From Mesonia maritima (lineage in GTDB: Bacteria; Bacteroidota; Bacteroidia; Flavobacteriales; Flavobacteriaceae), in the NCBI RefSeq assembly GCF_042433895.1, contig NZ_JBHLUA010000008.1, forward strand, positions 1 to 64,000: a stretch of 64,000 nt of DNA. The letters are read 5' to 3'. A model generated the notes under the pieces. That model was given only the letters and a program-made list of their open reading frames with translations. It was not told where the DNA came from and did not search any database. A program made the position numbers and the translations under genes. Positions 40,458-47,971 of the stretch are shown piece by piece. Every line of letters begins with the position of its first letter. The first letter of the stretch is position 1.

Positions 40458-41168
40458 TTAATCTTCCATGGTATGATAAACGTTTTGAACATCATCGTCA
40501 TCTTCAATTTTTTCGAGAAGTTTTTCAACGTCTTCTTTTTCTTCTTCACTTAATTTTTTAGTAACGGTTGGAATTCTATCGAAACCGGAAGAAAGAATTT
40601 CAATTTCACGATCTTCTAATTCTTTTTGAATCGCCCCAAAACTCTCGAAAGGTGCGTAGAGTAAAATTCCGTCTTCATCTTCAAAAACTTCTTCCACACC
40701 AAAATCTATAAATTCCAGTTCGAGTTCTTCTACATCTAAACCTTCCGCTTTTATTCTGAAATTACAAGTATGATCGAACATAAATTCTACCGAACCTGAA
40801 GTTCCTAAACTTCCGTTACATTTATTAAAATACGAACGAACGTTCGCAACAGTTCTGGTGTTATTATCTGTAGCGGTTTCAATTAAAACGGCAATTCCGT
40901 GTGGTGCGTAACCTTCAAACAGCACTACTTTATAATCGCCTAAACTTTTATCTGAAGCGCGTTTTATTGCACGTTCAATATTATCTTTAGGCATATTTAC
41001 GCTCTTGGCGTTTTGTATTACCGCGCGTAATTTTGAATTGGCCTCAGGATCTGGACCTCCTTCTTTAACAGCCATTACAATATCTTTACCAATTCTGGTA
41101 AATGCTTTAGACATTGCAGACCAACGTTTCATTTTTCGTGCTTTACGAAATTCAAAAGCTCTTCCCAT
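40458..41168 (-). CDS. yebC: YebC/PmpR family protein
   Basis: A 236-residue member of the YebC/PmpR family, standard in length. MGRAFEFRKARKMKRWSAMSKAFTRIGKDIVMAVKEGGPDPEANSKLR is the conserved N-terminus, DNIERAIKRAS lies near residue 65, and FEGYAPHGIAVLIETATDNNTRTVANVRSYFNKCNGSLGTSGSVEFMF is the hallmark central block. Family members were described as DNA-binding regulators, and some now as factors that relieve ribosome stalling at proline stretches. Which applies here is unknown. A minus-strand -7 box (TATTTTTG, 41195-41202) lies 27 bases upstream. Confidence 0.95.
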   Translation of the reverse strand: MGRAFEFRKARKMKRWSAMSKAFTRIGKDIVMAVKEGGPDPEANSKLRAVIQNAKSVNMPKDNIERAIKRASDKSLGDYKVVLFEGYAPHGIAVLIETATDNNTRTVANVRSYFNKCNGSLGTSGSVEFMFDHTCNFRIKAEGLDVEELELEFIDFGVEEVFEDEDGILLYAPFESFGAIQKELEDREIEILSSGFDRIPTVTKKLSEEEKEDVEKLLEKIEDDDDVQNVYHTMED

Positions 41169-41194
41169 GTGTTGTTTCTAAGAAAATCTGATTG

Positions 41195-41202
41195 CAAAAA
41201 TA
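41195..41202 (-). promoter_or_regulatory. yebC -7 box (TATTTTTG on the minus strand)
   Basis: The minus strand reads TATTTTTG followed by C between the preceding gene (stop 41212) and the yebC ATG at 41168, giving yebC its own promoter within 43 bases. Confidence 0.55.
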
Positions 41203-41211
41203 AGAAAACTG

Positions 41212-42246
41212 TTAATCGTTTGGTATATGACGCGCTAAAAATTCTTCATTAGTTTTATTTAGCTGATTGATTACGACTTGGCGGTTTTCATATAAATCGT
41301 TATTAATTTTATTATAGTTTTCTCCGGCTTTATTTACTTCATTTACTTTTTTATTATACGCATCGATTTGCTCTTTGGTGCGTTTTCTTTGCGGTGTATC
41401 ATCGATCGCTTTTTTAATTTTTTCGAAATCTTCAGATAAAACTAAAAAGCTAGTAATTTCCGGAATCGTGTTGTTCACTTGATCAATATAAAATTTGAAA
41501 GCTTTCTCGGTGCTTTTTATGAGTGAATTATCGTTTTTATATTTTTCGGTTTCTTCAATTGCACGTAAACCCTCTTCGGCGCTTTGTTTTAGCGCATTTG
41601 CGTTTTGCTGAATTGCGGCAACATCGCCTTTTTCTAAGGCTTCCATTAAATACATTTCATTAAAATTCACTTTAAAAAACATTAAATAAAGTTTATTGTA
41701 ATAATCGAAAACCTCTCCCGAAATTTTCATTTTTTTACCTAGATCGGTTTCATCTTCAATAACATTAATGTTGTGCGCTTCAGCATATTTTCTAAAATTT
41801 TCTTCGTAAAGTTGTTGTGCTTCCGTCATTTTTTCATTAGTCATTTCTTGCGCATTCATATAGGCTTCCATACTGTCGTAAGATTGCTCGGCGACAGCTT
41901 TCATATCGATTATTTTTTCATAATCTTGCCGAAGTAAATTTTTGTATAGCGTTAAATTGTTGAGTACTTGTTTTTTATATTCTTCGCCTTCGTAGGTATC
42001 GGCTTTTTCAATTTTATCGATCGATTTTTCTACACTTTTAATTAATTGTTGGCGCTTTCGTTCTACATTTCTATCGCTTTTATCGTGCGCCATTGCTTTG
42101 GTATAGCGCCACATGTTTTTTGTGATTTCTTGTTGTTCTGCACTTACAAAATCTAAATATGCCGATGCCGAATCGAAACTTTGTGCTTGTAATAAAAAGC
42201 CGGAAAGGCTCAAAAAAAGTAAAAGAGAAAGAGTAATTTTTTTCAT
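41212..42246 (-). CDS. Exported helical protein (LIC11966-like surface protein)
   Basis: A 344-residue secreted protein. MKKITLSLLLFLSLSGFLLQAQ is a signal peptide. The rest is almost entirely charged helix with heptad-like spacing, for example EEYKKQVLNNLTLYKNLLRQDYEKIIDMKAVAEQ and KKAIDDTPQRKRTKEQIDAYNKKVNEVNKAGENYNKI. The layout fits the family named LIC11966 surface protein, whose function is unknown. I hold that name with moderate confidence. The gene begins two bases after the S41 protease stop and is surely co-transcribed with it, so it may be a substrate, adaptor or partner of that protease in the periplasm. Confidence 0.65.
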   Translation of the reverse strand: MKKITLSLLLFLSLSGFLLQAQSFDSASAYLDFVSAEQQEITKNMWRYTKAMAHDKSDRNVERKRQQLIKSVEKSIDKIEKADTYEGEEYKKQVLNNLTLYKNLLRQDYEKIIDMKAVAEQSYDSMEAYMNAQEMTNEKMTEAQQLYEENFRKYAEAHNINVIEDETDLGKKMKISGEVFDYYNKLYLMFFKVNFNEMYLMEALEKGDVAAIQQNANALKQSAEEGLRAIEETEKYKNDNSLIKSTEKAFKFYIDQVNNTIPEITSFLVLSEDFEKIKKAIDDTPQRKRTKEQIDAYNKKVNEVNKAGENYNKINNDLYENRQVVINQLNKTNEEFLARHIPND

Positions 42247-42248
42247 AG

Positions 42249-44312
42249 TTAATGGTTTTGTAAATTAATATAATCGGTTAAAATGTTGTAGGCTTCTTCA
42301 ATATAAATTTCACTTGAAATTTCTTCTATAACTTGTTCATTCATCGTTTTATAATCGGGTGAATAACTAAGAACTTCGGTTGTAGAATTCGTGTTTTTAG
42401 TTGTAAAATTCGTTTTAAATTCATTTTTAAAATTGGTATAAGGTTTCCATAAATCTTTATATTCTTGTGTTCGATTATAGTTTTCAATAGGGGTTAAAAT
42501 TTCTTCTGAAGTATCAAAATAAGCTTTTACTAAATTTTTATTGGTTTGTTTTAGCAGGTGAAAACCTTTGTTATTTGCTACTCTTTCTTCACTTAATCTT
42601 TTTAAATGCTGAATAGGAATTGTTGGCAAAGGTCTTGGTTTTAAAGTTATTTTAGCAGAATCTGCTTTAAGCGCAAAATCTTGAAATTTTTCCGAAGTTT
42701 TTAATCCATCGTATAATGAGGGTAGTAAAATATCGGGTTGAACGCCAATACCTTGATGACTTCTTCCGGTAGAGCGATAAAATTTTTCTACCGTAAGTTT
42801 TACAAATCCTAAATCTTGATCGGTTTCATCTAAGGGTAAAATTACTTGCGCGCTGGCTTTTCCGTGCGTTGGCGTACCTACAATTAGCGCGCGATTGTAA
42901 TCTTGCATCGCTGCAGAAAAAAATTCTGAAGCAGAAGCAGAAAAATGATTCACTAAAACCACCATAGGTTTGGTAAATAAACTACCGCGATTGGCATCTT
43001 TTATGGTAAATGTTTCGCCGTTATTGTATTTTAAAATAGAAAGCGGACCTTTATTAATGAACATTCCCGATAAATCTGTCGCTTCTTTCATCGCGCCGCC
43101 TCCATTAAAACGAAGATCTAAAATTAAACCTTCAATATTTTCTTGCTGAAGTTTATAAAGTTGTTTTGCCACATCGTTTGCAACTCCTAAACCGTTTGGC
43201 GATTCTAAATCGGTATAAAAACTTGGCAATTTTATGTAACCGAATTTTTTATCTTTTTCTACTATAAAACCGGTAATTGAATTTTCTTCAACTTTTTGTA
43301 GGGTTCGCGTAAGTTTTACCTGTTGAATTCTTCCATTTTTTTTCTTTAGCGTAAAGAGAATTGTTTTATGATCTTCAGCTCGGGTAAAATCTTGAATATC
43401 TTCATCAGAAACGCAATAGGTTTTTAAAACATCGCCATTCGATTCTAGCGATTTAATAATATCGTTCACTTCGAAATCTGCGTGTTTAAAAGCAGGACTT
43501 CCAGGCGAGATGTAACGAACTACAATTTCTCCTGAATCATTTTTTTCCGTAGAAAATCCAAATGATTCTTGATTACTCGAAATAGAACGCTCGAAACCAA
43601 CTTTTTCTGAATTGCTGAAAAAAGAAGAATGCGGGTCTTGGTATTTTAAAAGGGCATTTAAAAAACTATTTTTCGCAAATTCTTTTACGTTACCATCTTT
43701 TAGGCTTATTTCGTTTAAGAGGCAAAGATTTTTGGCAATAATTTTTGGTTTTATTTCTTTCTCTAACCGATTAAAGTTTTTTTGAATGGAACTTAAAATC
43801 GTGTCTTGCTCTACAATTTCATCAAGAATTTCTTTCTTTATTTTTTTTCGCCAATACTCTTTTAAAGCTATATTATTTTCAATTGAAAACGGCACAGCTT
43901 CAGGGTTTAGCGTAATTTTTTCAGCATTGTTATACTGAAATTTTTCTGTATTGAAATCATTCAAAAAATTTTTTACAAAAAATATCTGTTTTAATAATTC
44001 AACATTATATTTTTCAATAAAATCGCAATCATGGTTTTTAATATTATCATCTAATTGAAAACGGTCTTCTTTAAAAATTGAATAATTTTCTTGGGTAAAA
44101 AACTCAGCGTCAGGATCTAAGTTTTTAATGAAAAGTTTAAATACCGAACTTGAAAGACTATCGGTTAACGGTTTGGGTTGATAGTGCGATCTTTCCACAA
44201 TATTTTGAACCGCCGCAACTCTTTTACAAAAGCGCGTTTGTGCTTGTATAGTAAAGGAAAAACTTAAGAGAAAAATATTGAGAAATAAAAAGAAGTGTAA
44301 TTTTTTTACCAT
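42249..44312 (-). CDS. S41 carboxy-terminal processing protease (Prc/Tsp-like)
   Basis: A 687-residue periplasmic protease. The signal peptide is MVKKLHFFLFLNIFLLSFSFTIQAQ. A long N-terminal helical domain covers about residues 26-240. The PDZ domain lies at about 248-340 (SPGSPAFKHADFEVNDIIKSL). The S41 domain follows, with Ser460 as nucleophile in HFSASASEFF and Lys485 as the general base in THGKASAQ, the Ser-Lys dyad of Prc. The first part of the chain is more divergent from family norms than the catalytic part. Prc-type enzymes trim C-termini of envelope proteins and lipoproteins. It is coupled to the helical exported protein two bases downstream. Confidence 0.92.
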   Translation of the reverse strand: MVKKLHFFLFLNIFLLSFSFTIQAQTRFCKRVAAVQNIVERSHYQPKPLTDSLSSSVFKLFIKNLDPDAEFFTQENYSIFKEDRFQLDDNIKNHDCDFIEKYNVELLKQIFFVKNFLNDFNTEKFQYNNAEKITLNPEAVPFSIENNIALKEYWRKKIKKEILDEIVEQDTILSSIQKNFNRLEKEIKPKIIAKNLCLLNEISLKDGNVKEFAKNSFLNALLKYQDPHSSFFSNSEKVGFERSISSNQESFGFSTEKNDSGEIVVRYISPGSPAFKHADFEVNDIIKSLESNGDVLKTYCVSDEDIQDFTRAEDHKTILFTLKKKNGRIQQVKLTRTLQKVEENSITGFIVEKDKKFGYIKLPSFYTDLESPNGLGVANDVAKQLYKLQQENIEGLILDLRFNGGGAMKEATDLSGMFINKGPLSILKYNNGETFTIKDANRGSLFTKPMVVLVNHFSASASEFFSAAMQDYNRALIVGTPTHGKASAQVILPLDETDQDLGFVKLTVEKFYRSTGRSHQGIGVQPDILLPSLYDGLKTSEKFQDFALKADSAKITLKPRPLPTIPIQHLKRLSEERVANNKGFHLLKQTNKNLVKAYFDTSEEILTPIENYNRTQEYKDLWKPYTNFKNEFKTNFTTKNTNSTTEVLSYSPDYKTMNEQVIEEISSEIYIEEAYNILTDYINLQNH

Positions 44313-44364
44313 TCACCGAGAATTTATAAGTTGTCTGTAATTTTCTTAAATCGTTGTTAAATAT

Positions 44365-44406
44365 AAAAAAAGCGTTCTGTTTTTCTAAATTACAGAACGC
44401 TTTTTT
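44365..44406 (-). terminator. Rho-independent terminator of phhB
   Basis: A 15-bp stem of AAAAAAGCGTTCTGT with ACAGAACGCTTTTTT and an 11-base loop, 41 bases beyond the phhB stop and before the S41 protease start. The minus-strand T-run is present. Confidence 0.9.
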
Positions 44407-44446
44407 AAAGATTGCTTAAAAATTTAGATTTTACAGTTTCCTAAAT

Positions 44447-44734
44447 TTATTCGGTGTCAATAATTTTCTCAATCGTGGTTGCCATTTTAAAATCTTTTTC
44501 GGTAACTCCGCCAGCATCGTGCGTGGATAACGAAATACTTAGCGTGTTGTAAACATTTGTCCATTCAGGATGGTGTTGTTGTGCTTCCGCTTCAAAAGCG
44601 ATTCTAGTCATAATACTAAAAGTTTCTTTAAAATTTTCAAACTCAAATTTGGTTTGCAAAGCGTTTTCTTGAAATTGCCAACCTTCTAATTTTTCAAGTT
44701 TTTTAGAAATTTCTTTTTCAGATAAAGGATTCAT
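44447..44734 (-). CDS. phhB: 4a-hydroxytetrahydrobiopterin dehydratase (pterin-4a-carbinolamine dehydratase)
   Basis: A 95-residue enzyme that dehydrates the pterin carbinolamine left by aromatic amino-acid hydroxylases. FEAEAQQHHPEWTNVYNTLSISLSTHDAGGVTEKDFKMA contains the conserved active-site histidines and the PEW motif. WQFQENALQTKFEFENFKETFSIM is the usual first half. The open frame extends seven residues upstream to a TTG at 44755. The ATG at 44734 (MNPLSEKEI) gives the normal length. No phenylalanine hydroxylase is in the window, so its partner is elsewhere or the enzyme only recycles quinonoid pterins. Confidence 0.93.
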   Translation of the reverse strand: MNPLSEKEISKKLEKLEGWQFQENALQTKFEFENFKETFSIMTRIAFEAEAQQHHPEWTNVYNTLSISLSTHDAGGVTEKDFKMATTIEKIIDTE

Positions 44735-44837
44735 ATCGATTTTTTTTAAATTCAAACATTCAATTTAAATTTAAGCGAATTATTTTAATTTGGTCCGCTT
44801 TTCGCTTTAAGTTTATTAATAATGACCACTATTTTCT

Positions 44838-45719
44838 ATGGAAATGAAGAAACAAATTCAAAAAATTATAGCAATAACTTTTTTTATCTCTATTCTTGCG
44901 AGTTGCAGTAGCGATGATGATGGTTCGTCTTCAACTAAATACGATGCTGAAACTGCTTACGAACTAAAAAATATTCCTTACGGAAAGCAAGAGCTTCAAG
45001 TTGCTGATATTTATTTACCCGCAAATAGAAATGCAAATGACACAAAAGTTATGCTATTAATTCACGGTGGCGCTTGGGTTTCGGGCGATAAAAAAGATGT
45101 AGATTATATTGTGGACATTGCGCGAGATAATTTTCCTGAATACGCGGTGGTAAATATGAATTACAGATTTCCTGATGATGAAAACACAGCATTTCCGATG
45201 CAAATTAATGATGTGGAAATGTTAGTTGAACACTTACAAGATAATCGAGAAGAGTACACAATTTCAGAAGAAATGGGAATTATAGGAGTGAGTGCTGGAG
45301 CACATTTAGCGTTATTATATTCGTATGCTTATGATGATGAAAATAAAGCAAACGCAGTTTGTAGTATTGTTGGACGGACAGATTTTACCGACGAAAATTA
45401 TTTAAATAGCTCATATTACGATGTGTTTAGACAAATATTAATTGGTGATGTTGAATATGAAGAACATCCAGAAGAGTTTGAAAAAGTAAGTCCGGTTTAT
45501 CAAGTTACCGCTTCTGCGCCGCCAACAATTATGTTTTATGGAGATCAAGATCCGTTAGTTCCAGTAACGCAAGGTCCATTATTAGAAAATAAATTAAATG
45601 CTGAAGGAATTTACAATGAATTCTATTTATATGAAGGTGTTGGTCACGGCGATTGGGATGCTGAAGGGTTTCTGGATGTAGAAAATAAATTAGTGAATTT
45701 TTTAGAGGAATATTTGTAA
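44838..45719 (+). CDS. Alpha/beta-hydrolase lipoprotein (esterase-like)
   Basis: A 293-residue exported enzyme. The signal ends at a lipobox LASC, followed by SSDDDGSSS, the Ser/Asp-rich linker that in Bacteroidota usually sends lipoproteins to the cell surface. The catalytic domain has the oxyanion HGGAW (LLIHGGAWVSGDKKD), the nucleophile in GVSAGAH (Ser near residue 158), an Asp in MFYGDQDPLVP and a His in GVGHGDW, so the triad is intact and matches the carboxylesterase/BD-FAE group. An ATG at 44844 (MKKQIQKII) is an equally good start. It converges with the SDR gene, leaving eight bases and no terminator. Substrate unknown. Confidence 0.85.
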   Translation: MEMKKQIQKIIAITFFISILASCSSDDDGSSSTKYDAETAYELKNIPYGKQELQVADIYLPANRNANDTKVMLLIHGGAWVSGDKKDVDYIVDIARDNFPEYAVVNMNYRFPDDENTAFPMQINDVEMLVEHLQDNREEYTISEEMGIIGVSAGAHLALLYSYAYDDENKANAVCSIVGRTDFTDENYLNSSYYDVFRQILIGDVEYEEHPEEFEKVSPVYQVTASAPPTIMFYGDQDPLVPVTQGPLLENKLNAEGIYNEFYLYEGVGHGDWDAEGFLDVENKLVNFLEEYL

Positions 45720-45727
45720 ATTTTCAA

Positions 45728-46552
45728 CTATTGCGCTGTTGTACTTTTTACTACATCTTGAATGGAAAGTTGAAGGTTTTTAGGTAATCGATTATCCCTA
45801 GGAAGTACCGCTAAAAAACGATCGTTATTAGAATCGAATACATTTTTAAAAAGCGGATCGTCAATTTCGAGCATTTCGCAAATTTCAAAAATTAAGTCGC
45901 TATGGTGAATTAAATCATTACTTCCTAAATGAAAAACACCATTTAAATTTCGATTAATTATATAATGAATTTGCTGGGTGAAATGGCTCACGCTCGTAGC
46001 ATTTATTACCACATTCGGAAAAACTTCAATCGGTTCGTTTACTTGATGAAGTTTTTTTATTTCTTCAACTCGAGGAGAATTCGCGCCAAAAATCATGGGT
46101 AATCTCGCGATTACATAATTATGATTTGGTAATCGTAAAAGCGCGTTTTCAATTTTTATTTTAAATCTTCCATAAACGCTAATCGACAAAGTTTTGTCGT
46201 ATTCATAAGAAGGGAAATTTGTAAATGCATCAAAAACATTAGTAGAAGAAAGAAAAATAATTTTTTTATTCTCTTTCATTACATAATGAATACATTCAAA
46301 ATGGGCTATTAATTGCGCTTCAAAATTTCCGCGTATACAAGAAATTACAATATCGGGTTTAAAATTTTCAAGTAGAATTTCAATATTTTCAGTTTCAAAA
46401 TCCCAACAATGAAAATGGTGATTTTTTTCAAATAAAGAATCTTGCGAAAAATAAGTTCCGTGGACGTTAAAATAGGGTAGAAGCTCTTTGTAAAGTGCGT
46501 TTCCTAGAAAACCACTTCCGCCTAAAATTAATATTTTTTTTGTCTTTTGAAT
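45728..46552 (-). CDS. SDR-family sugar-nucleotide reductase/epimerase-like protein without an ATG at the expected start
   Basis: Frame analysis shows an uninterrupted reading frame well beyond the ATG at 46279. Upstream in the same frame, about 91 residues begin KKILILGGSGFLGNALYKELL, the Rossmann GGxGxxG start of RmlD/extended-SDR proteins, and continue to PDIVISCIRGNFEAQLIAHFE. Downstream are FLSSTNVF and the catalytic YGRFK (YxxxK). Taken from an ATT at 46552 the protein is 274 residues, normal for the family. No ATG, GTG or TTG lies in the right place: the expected ATG codon two residues before KILI reads ACA. Either a non-standard ATT start is used or the start codon was lost. It follows gcvT in the same direction, separated by a repeat region. 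Confidence 0.75.
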   Translation of the reverse strand: MQKTKKILILGGSGFLGNALYKELLPYFNVHGTYFSQDSLFEKNHHFHCWDFETENIEILLENFKPDIVISCIRGNFEAQLIAHFECIHYVMKENKKIIFLSSTNVFDAFTNFPSYEYDKTLSISVYGRFKIKIENALLRLPNHNYVIARLPMIFGANSPRVEEIKKLHQVNEPIEVFPNVVINATSVSHFTQQIHYIINRNLNGVFHLGSNDLIHHSDLIFEICEMLEIDDPLFKNVFDSNNDRFLAVLPRDNRLPKNLQLSIQDVVKSTTAQ

Positions 46553-46565
46553 AAGTCTTTCCCTT

Positions 46566-46682
46566 TTTAAATATAAACGACGAAAAAGTAAACTACCTCG
46601 GGACTAGCAGAGGCATTCGTTGGAAATAAATTTTTAAATTCGAGGCAAGCCTTGGAGTATTAAACCCTTTGGCGGGGCCAAT
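46566..46682. repeat. Decayed dispersed repeat-like element, GC-richer than its surroundings
   Basis: This non-coding stretch between gcvT and the SDR gene contains clustered GC-rich blocks unlike the neighbouring DNA: CCTCGGGACTAGCAGAGG, TTCGAGGCAAGCCTTGG and ACCCTTTGGCGGGGCCA. CCTC and GAGG arms can pair, and AGGC-aa-GCCT is a short palindrome. I believe similar sequences recur between genes of several Flavobacteriaceae, but I could not check this and see only one copy here. It has no open frame. It may be the relic of a small mobile repeat. Confidence 0.5.
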
Positions 46683-46683
46683 A

Positions 46684-46732
46684 AAAACTAGTGCCTACGA
46701 ATTGCTGAAAAATTTCTGTAAACACTAGTTTT
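46684..46732 (-). terminator. Probable gcvT terminator hairpin
   Basis: AAAACTAGTG pairs perfectly with CACTAGTTTT across a 29-base loop. On the minus strand it is followed by TTTTTATT. It lies 22 bases past the gcvT stop. The loop is long, and the hairpin may be part of the adjoining repeat. Confidence 0.5.
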
Positions 46733-46753
46733 ATAAAAAAGTTTGTCCCTTAA

Positions 46754-47836
46754 TTAAGCCTTGTAAAATGGTAGTTTTACAATAGTTGCAGGAATAGTTT
46801 TCTTTCTTATTTGAATATAAATTGTATTTCCTCTTTTATTAAATTCAGATTTCACATAACCTAAACCAATCGCTTTTCCTGTAGAAGGCGACATTGTTCC
46901 AGAAGTTACGTAACCAATTTCGTTTTGGTTTTCATCTACAATTTTATAGTCTTTTCTCGGGATTCCTTTTTCGGTTAATTCAAAAGCGACCAATTTACGT
47001 TTCGGACCTTCTTCTTTTTCTTTCTTTAAGTTTTCTGAATTCACAAAATCTTTAGTGAATTTTGTGATCCAGCCTAAACCAGCTTCAATTGGTGAAGTGG
47101 TTTCATCAATATCGTTTCCGTAAAGACAAAATCCCATTTCTAAACGTAAAGTATCTCTCGCTGCCAAACCGATAGGTTTTATTCCGAAATCTTTACCGGC
47201 TTCCATTACATTGTTCCAAACTTTTTCGGCATCTTCGGTTTTGCAATAAATTTCGAAACCGCCGCTTCCGGTATAACCTGTTGCTGAGATAATTACTTTT
47301 TCAGCATCGGCAAATTTTCCGATTTCGAAGTTGTAGAATTTTATAGCTGAAAGATCTACTTCAGTAAGGCTTTGCATTGCTTCAACCGCTTTTGGACCCT
47401 GAATAGCTAATAACGCATAATTTTCTGAAAGGTCTTTAATATCGGCGCCCATTGTGTTTTGTTCAGAAATCCAATTCCAATCTTTATCGATGTTAGAAGC
47501 ATTTACCACTAATAAATATTTTTCTTCATTTAATCGGTAAATAATTAAATCGTCTACAATTCCACCTTTATCATTAGGCATGCACGTATATTGCGCTTTT
47601 CCATCGACTAATTTAGAAGCATCGTTTGTTGTGATTTTTTGAATAAGTTCTAGCGAATTTGGACCGGAAATTAAAAATTCACCCATATGCGAAACATCAA
47701 AAACACCTAGGTTTTTTCTAACGTTTTCGTGTTCTACATTTACTCCATCGTAAGAAACAGGCATGTTGTAACCGGCAAACGGAACCATTTTAGCTCCTAA
47801 TTCTTCATGAATATGTGTAAGCGCTGTATTTTTCAT
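46754..47836 (-). CDS. gcvT: Glycine cleavage system T protein (aminomethyltransferase)
   Basis: A 360-residue GcvT that transfers the aminomethyl carbon of glycine, carried on the H-protein lipoyl arm, to tetrahydrofolate. MVPFAGYNMPVSYDGVNVEHENVRKNLGVFDVSHMGEF is the classical N-terminus, including the folate-site Asp in DVSHMGE. GYTGSGGFEIYC near residue 195, GLAARDTLRLEMGFCLYGND near 228 and SGTMSPSTGKAIGLGYV near 316 are further landmarks. The open frame extends eight residues upstream to a TTG. The ATG at 47836 is preferred, 22 bases after a -7 box. GcvH and GcvP are not in the window. Confidence 0.95.
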   Translation of the reverse strand: MKNTALTHIHEELGAKMVPFAGYNMPVSYDGVNVEHENVRKNLGVFDVSHMGEFLISGPNSLELIQKITTNDASKLVDGKAQYTCMPNDKGGIVDDLIIYRLNEEKYLLVVNASNIDKDWNWISEQNTMGADIKDLSENYALLAIQGPKAVEAMQSLTEVDLSAIKFYNFEIGKFADAEKVIISATGYTGSGGFEIYCKTEDAEKVWNNVMEAGKDFGIKPIGLAARDTLRLEMGFCLYGNDIDETTSPIEAGLGWITKFTKDFVNSENLKKEKEEGPKRKLVAFELTEKGIPRKDYKIVDENQNEIGYVTSGTMSPSTGKAIGLGYVKSEFNKRGNTIYIQIRKKTIPATIVKLPFYKA

Positions 47837-47857
47837 AGTTTGATTTTTAAAGTCGTG

Positions 47858-47865
47858 CAAAATTA
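47858..47865 (-). promoter_or_regulatory. gcvT -7 box (TAATTTTG on the minus strand)
   Basis: The minus strand reads TAATTTTG followed by C, a TAnnTTTG match 21 bases before the ATG at 47836. No glycine-riboswitch-like structure is recognisable in the short leader. Confidence 0.55.
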
Positions 47866-47971
47866 TTCAAAATTTAAAGAGTAATAAAGGAATATTGCTA
47901 AATAAGCAGTTTTGATTTTTTTATAACATTTGCTTTTAGAATTCTTCTGTATCTTTAATCTTAAAAAAAGG

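Noticed and set aside
45728..46279. 183-residue truncated SDR pseudogene
   Set aside because: The missing N-terminus with the nucleotide-binding loop is intact and in frame upstream, so the gene is full length and only the start codon is abnormal.
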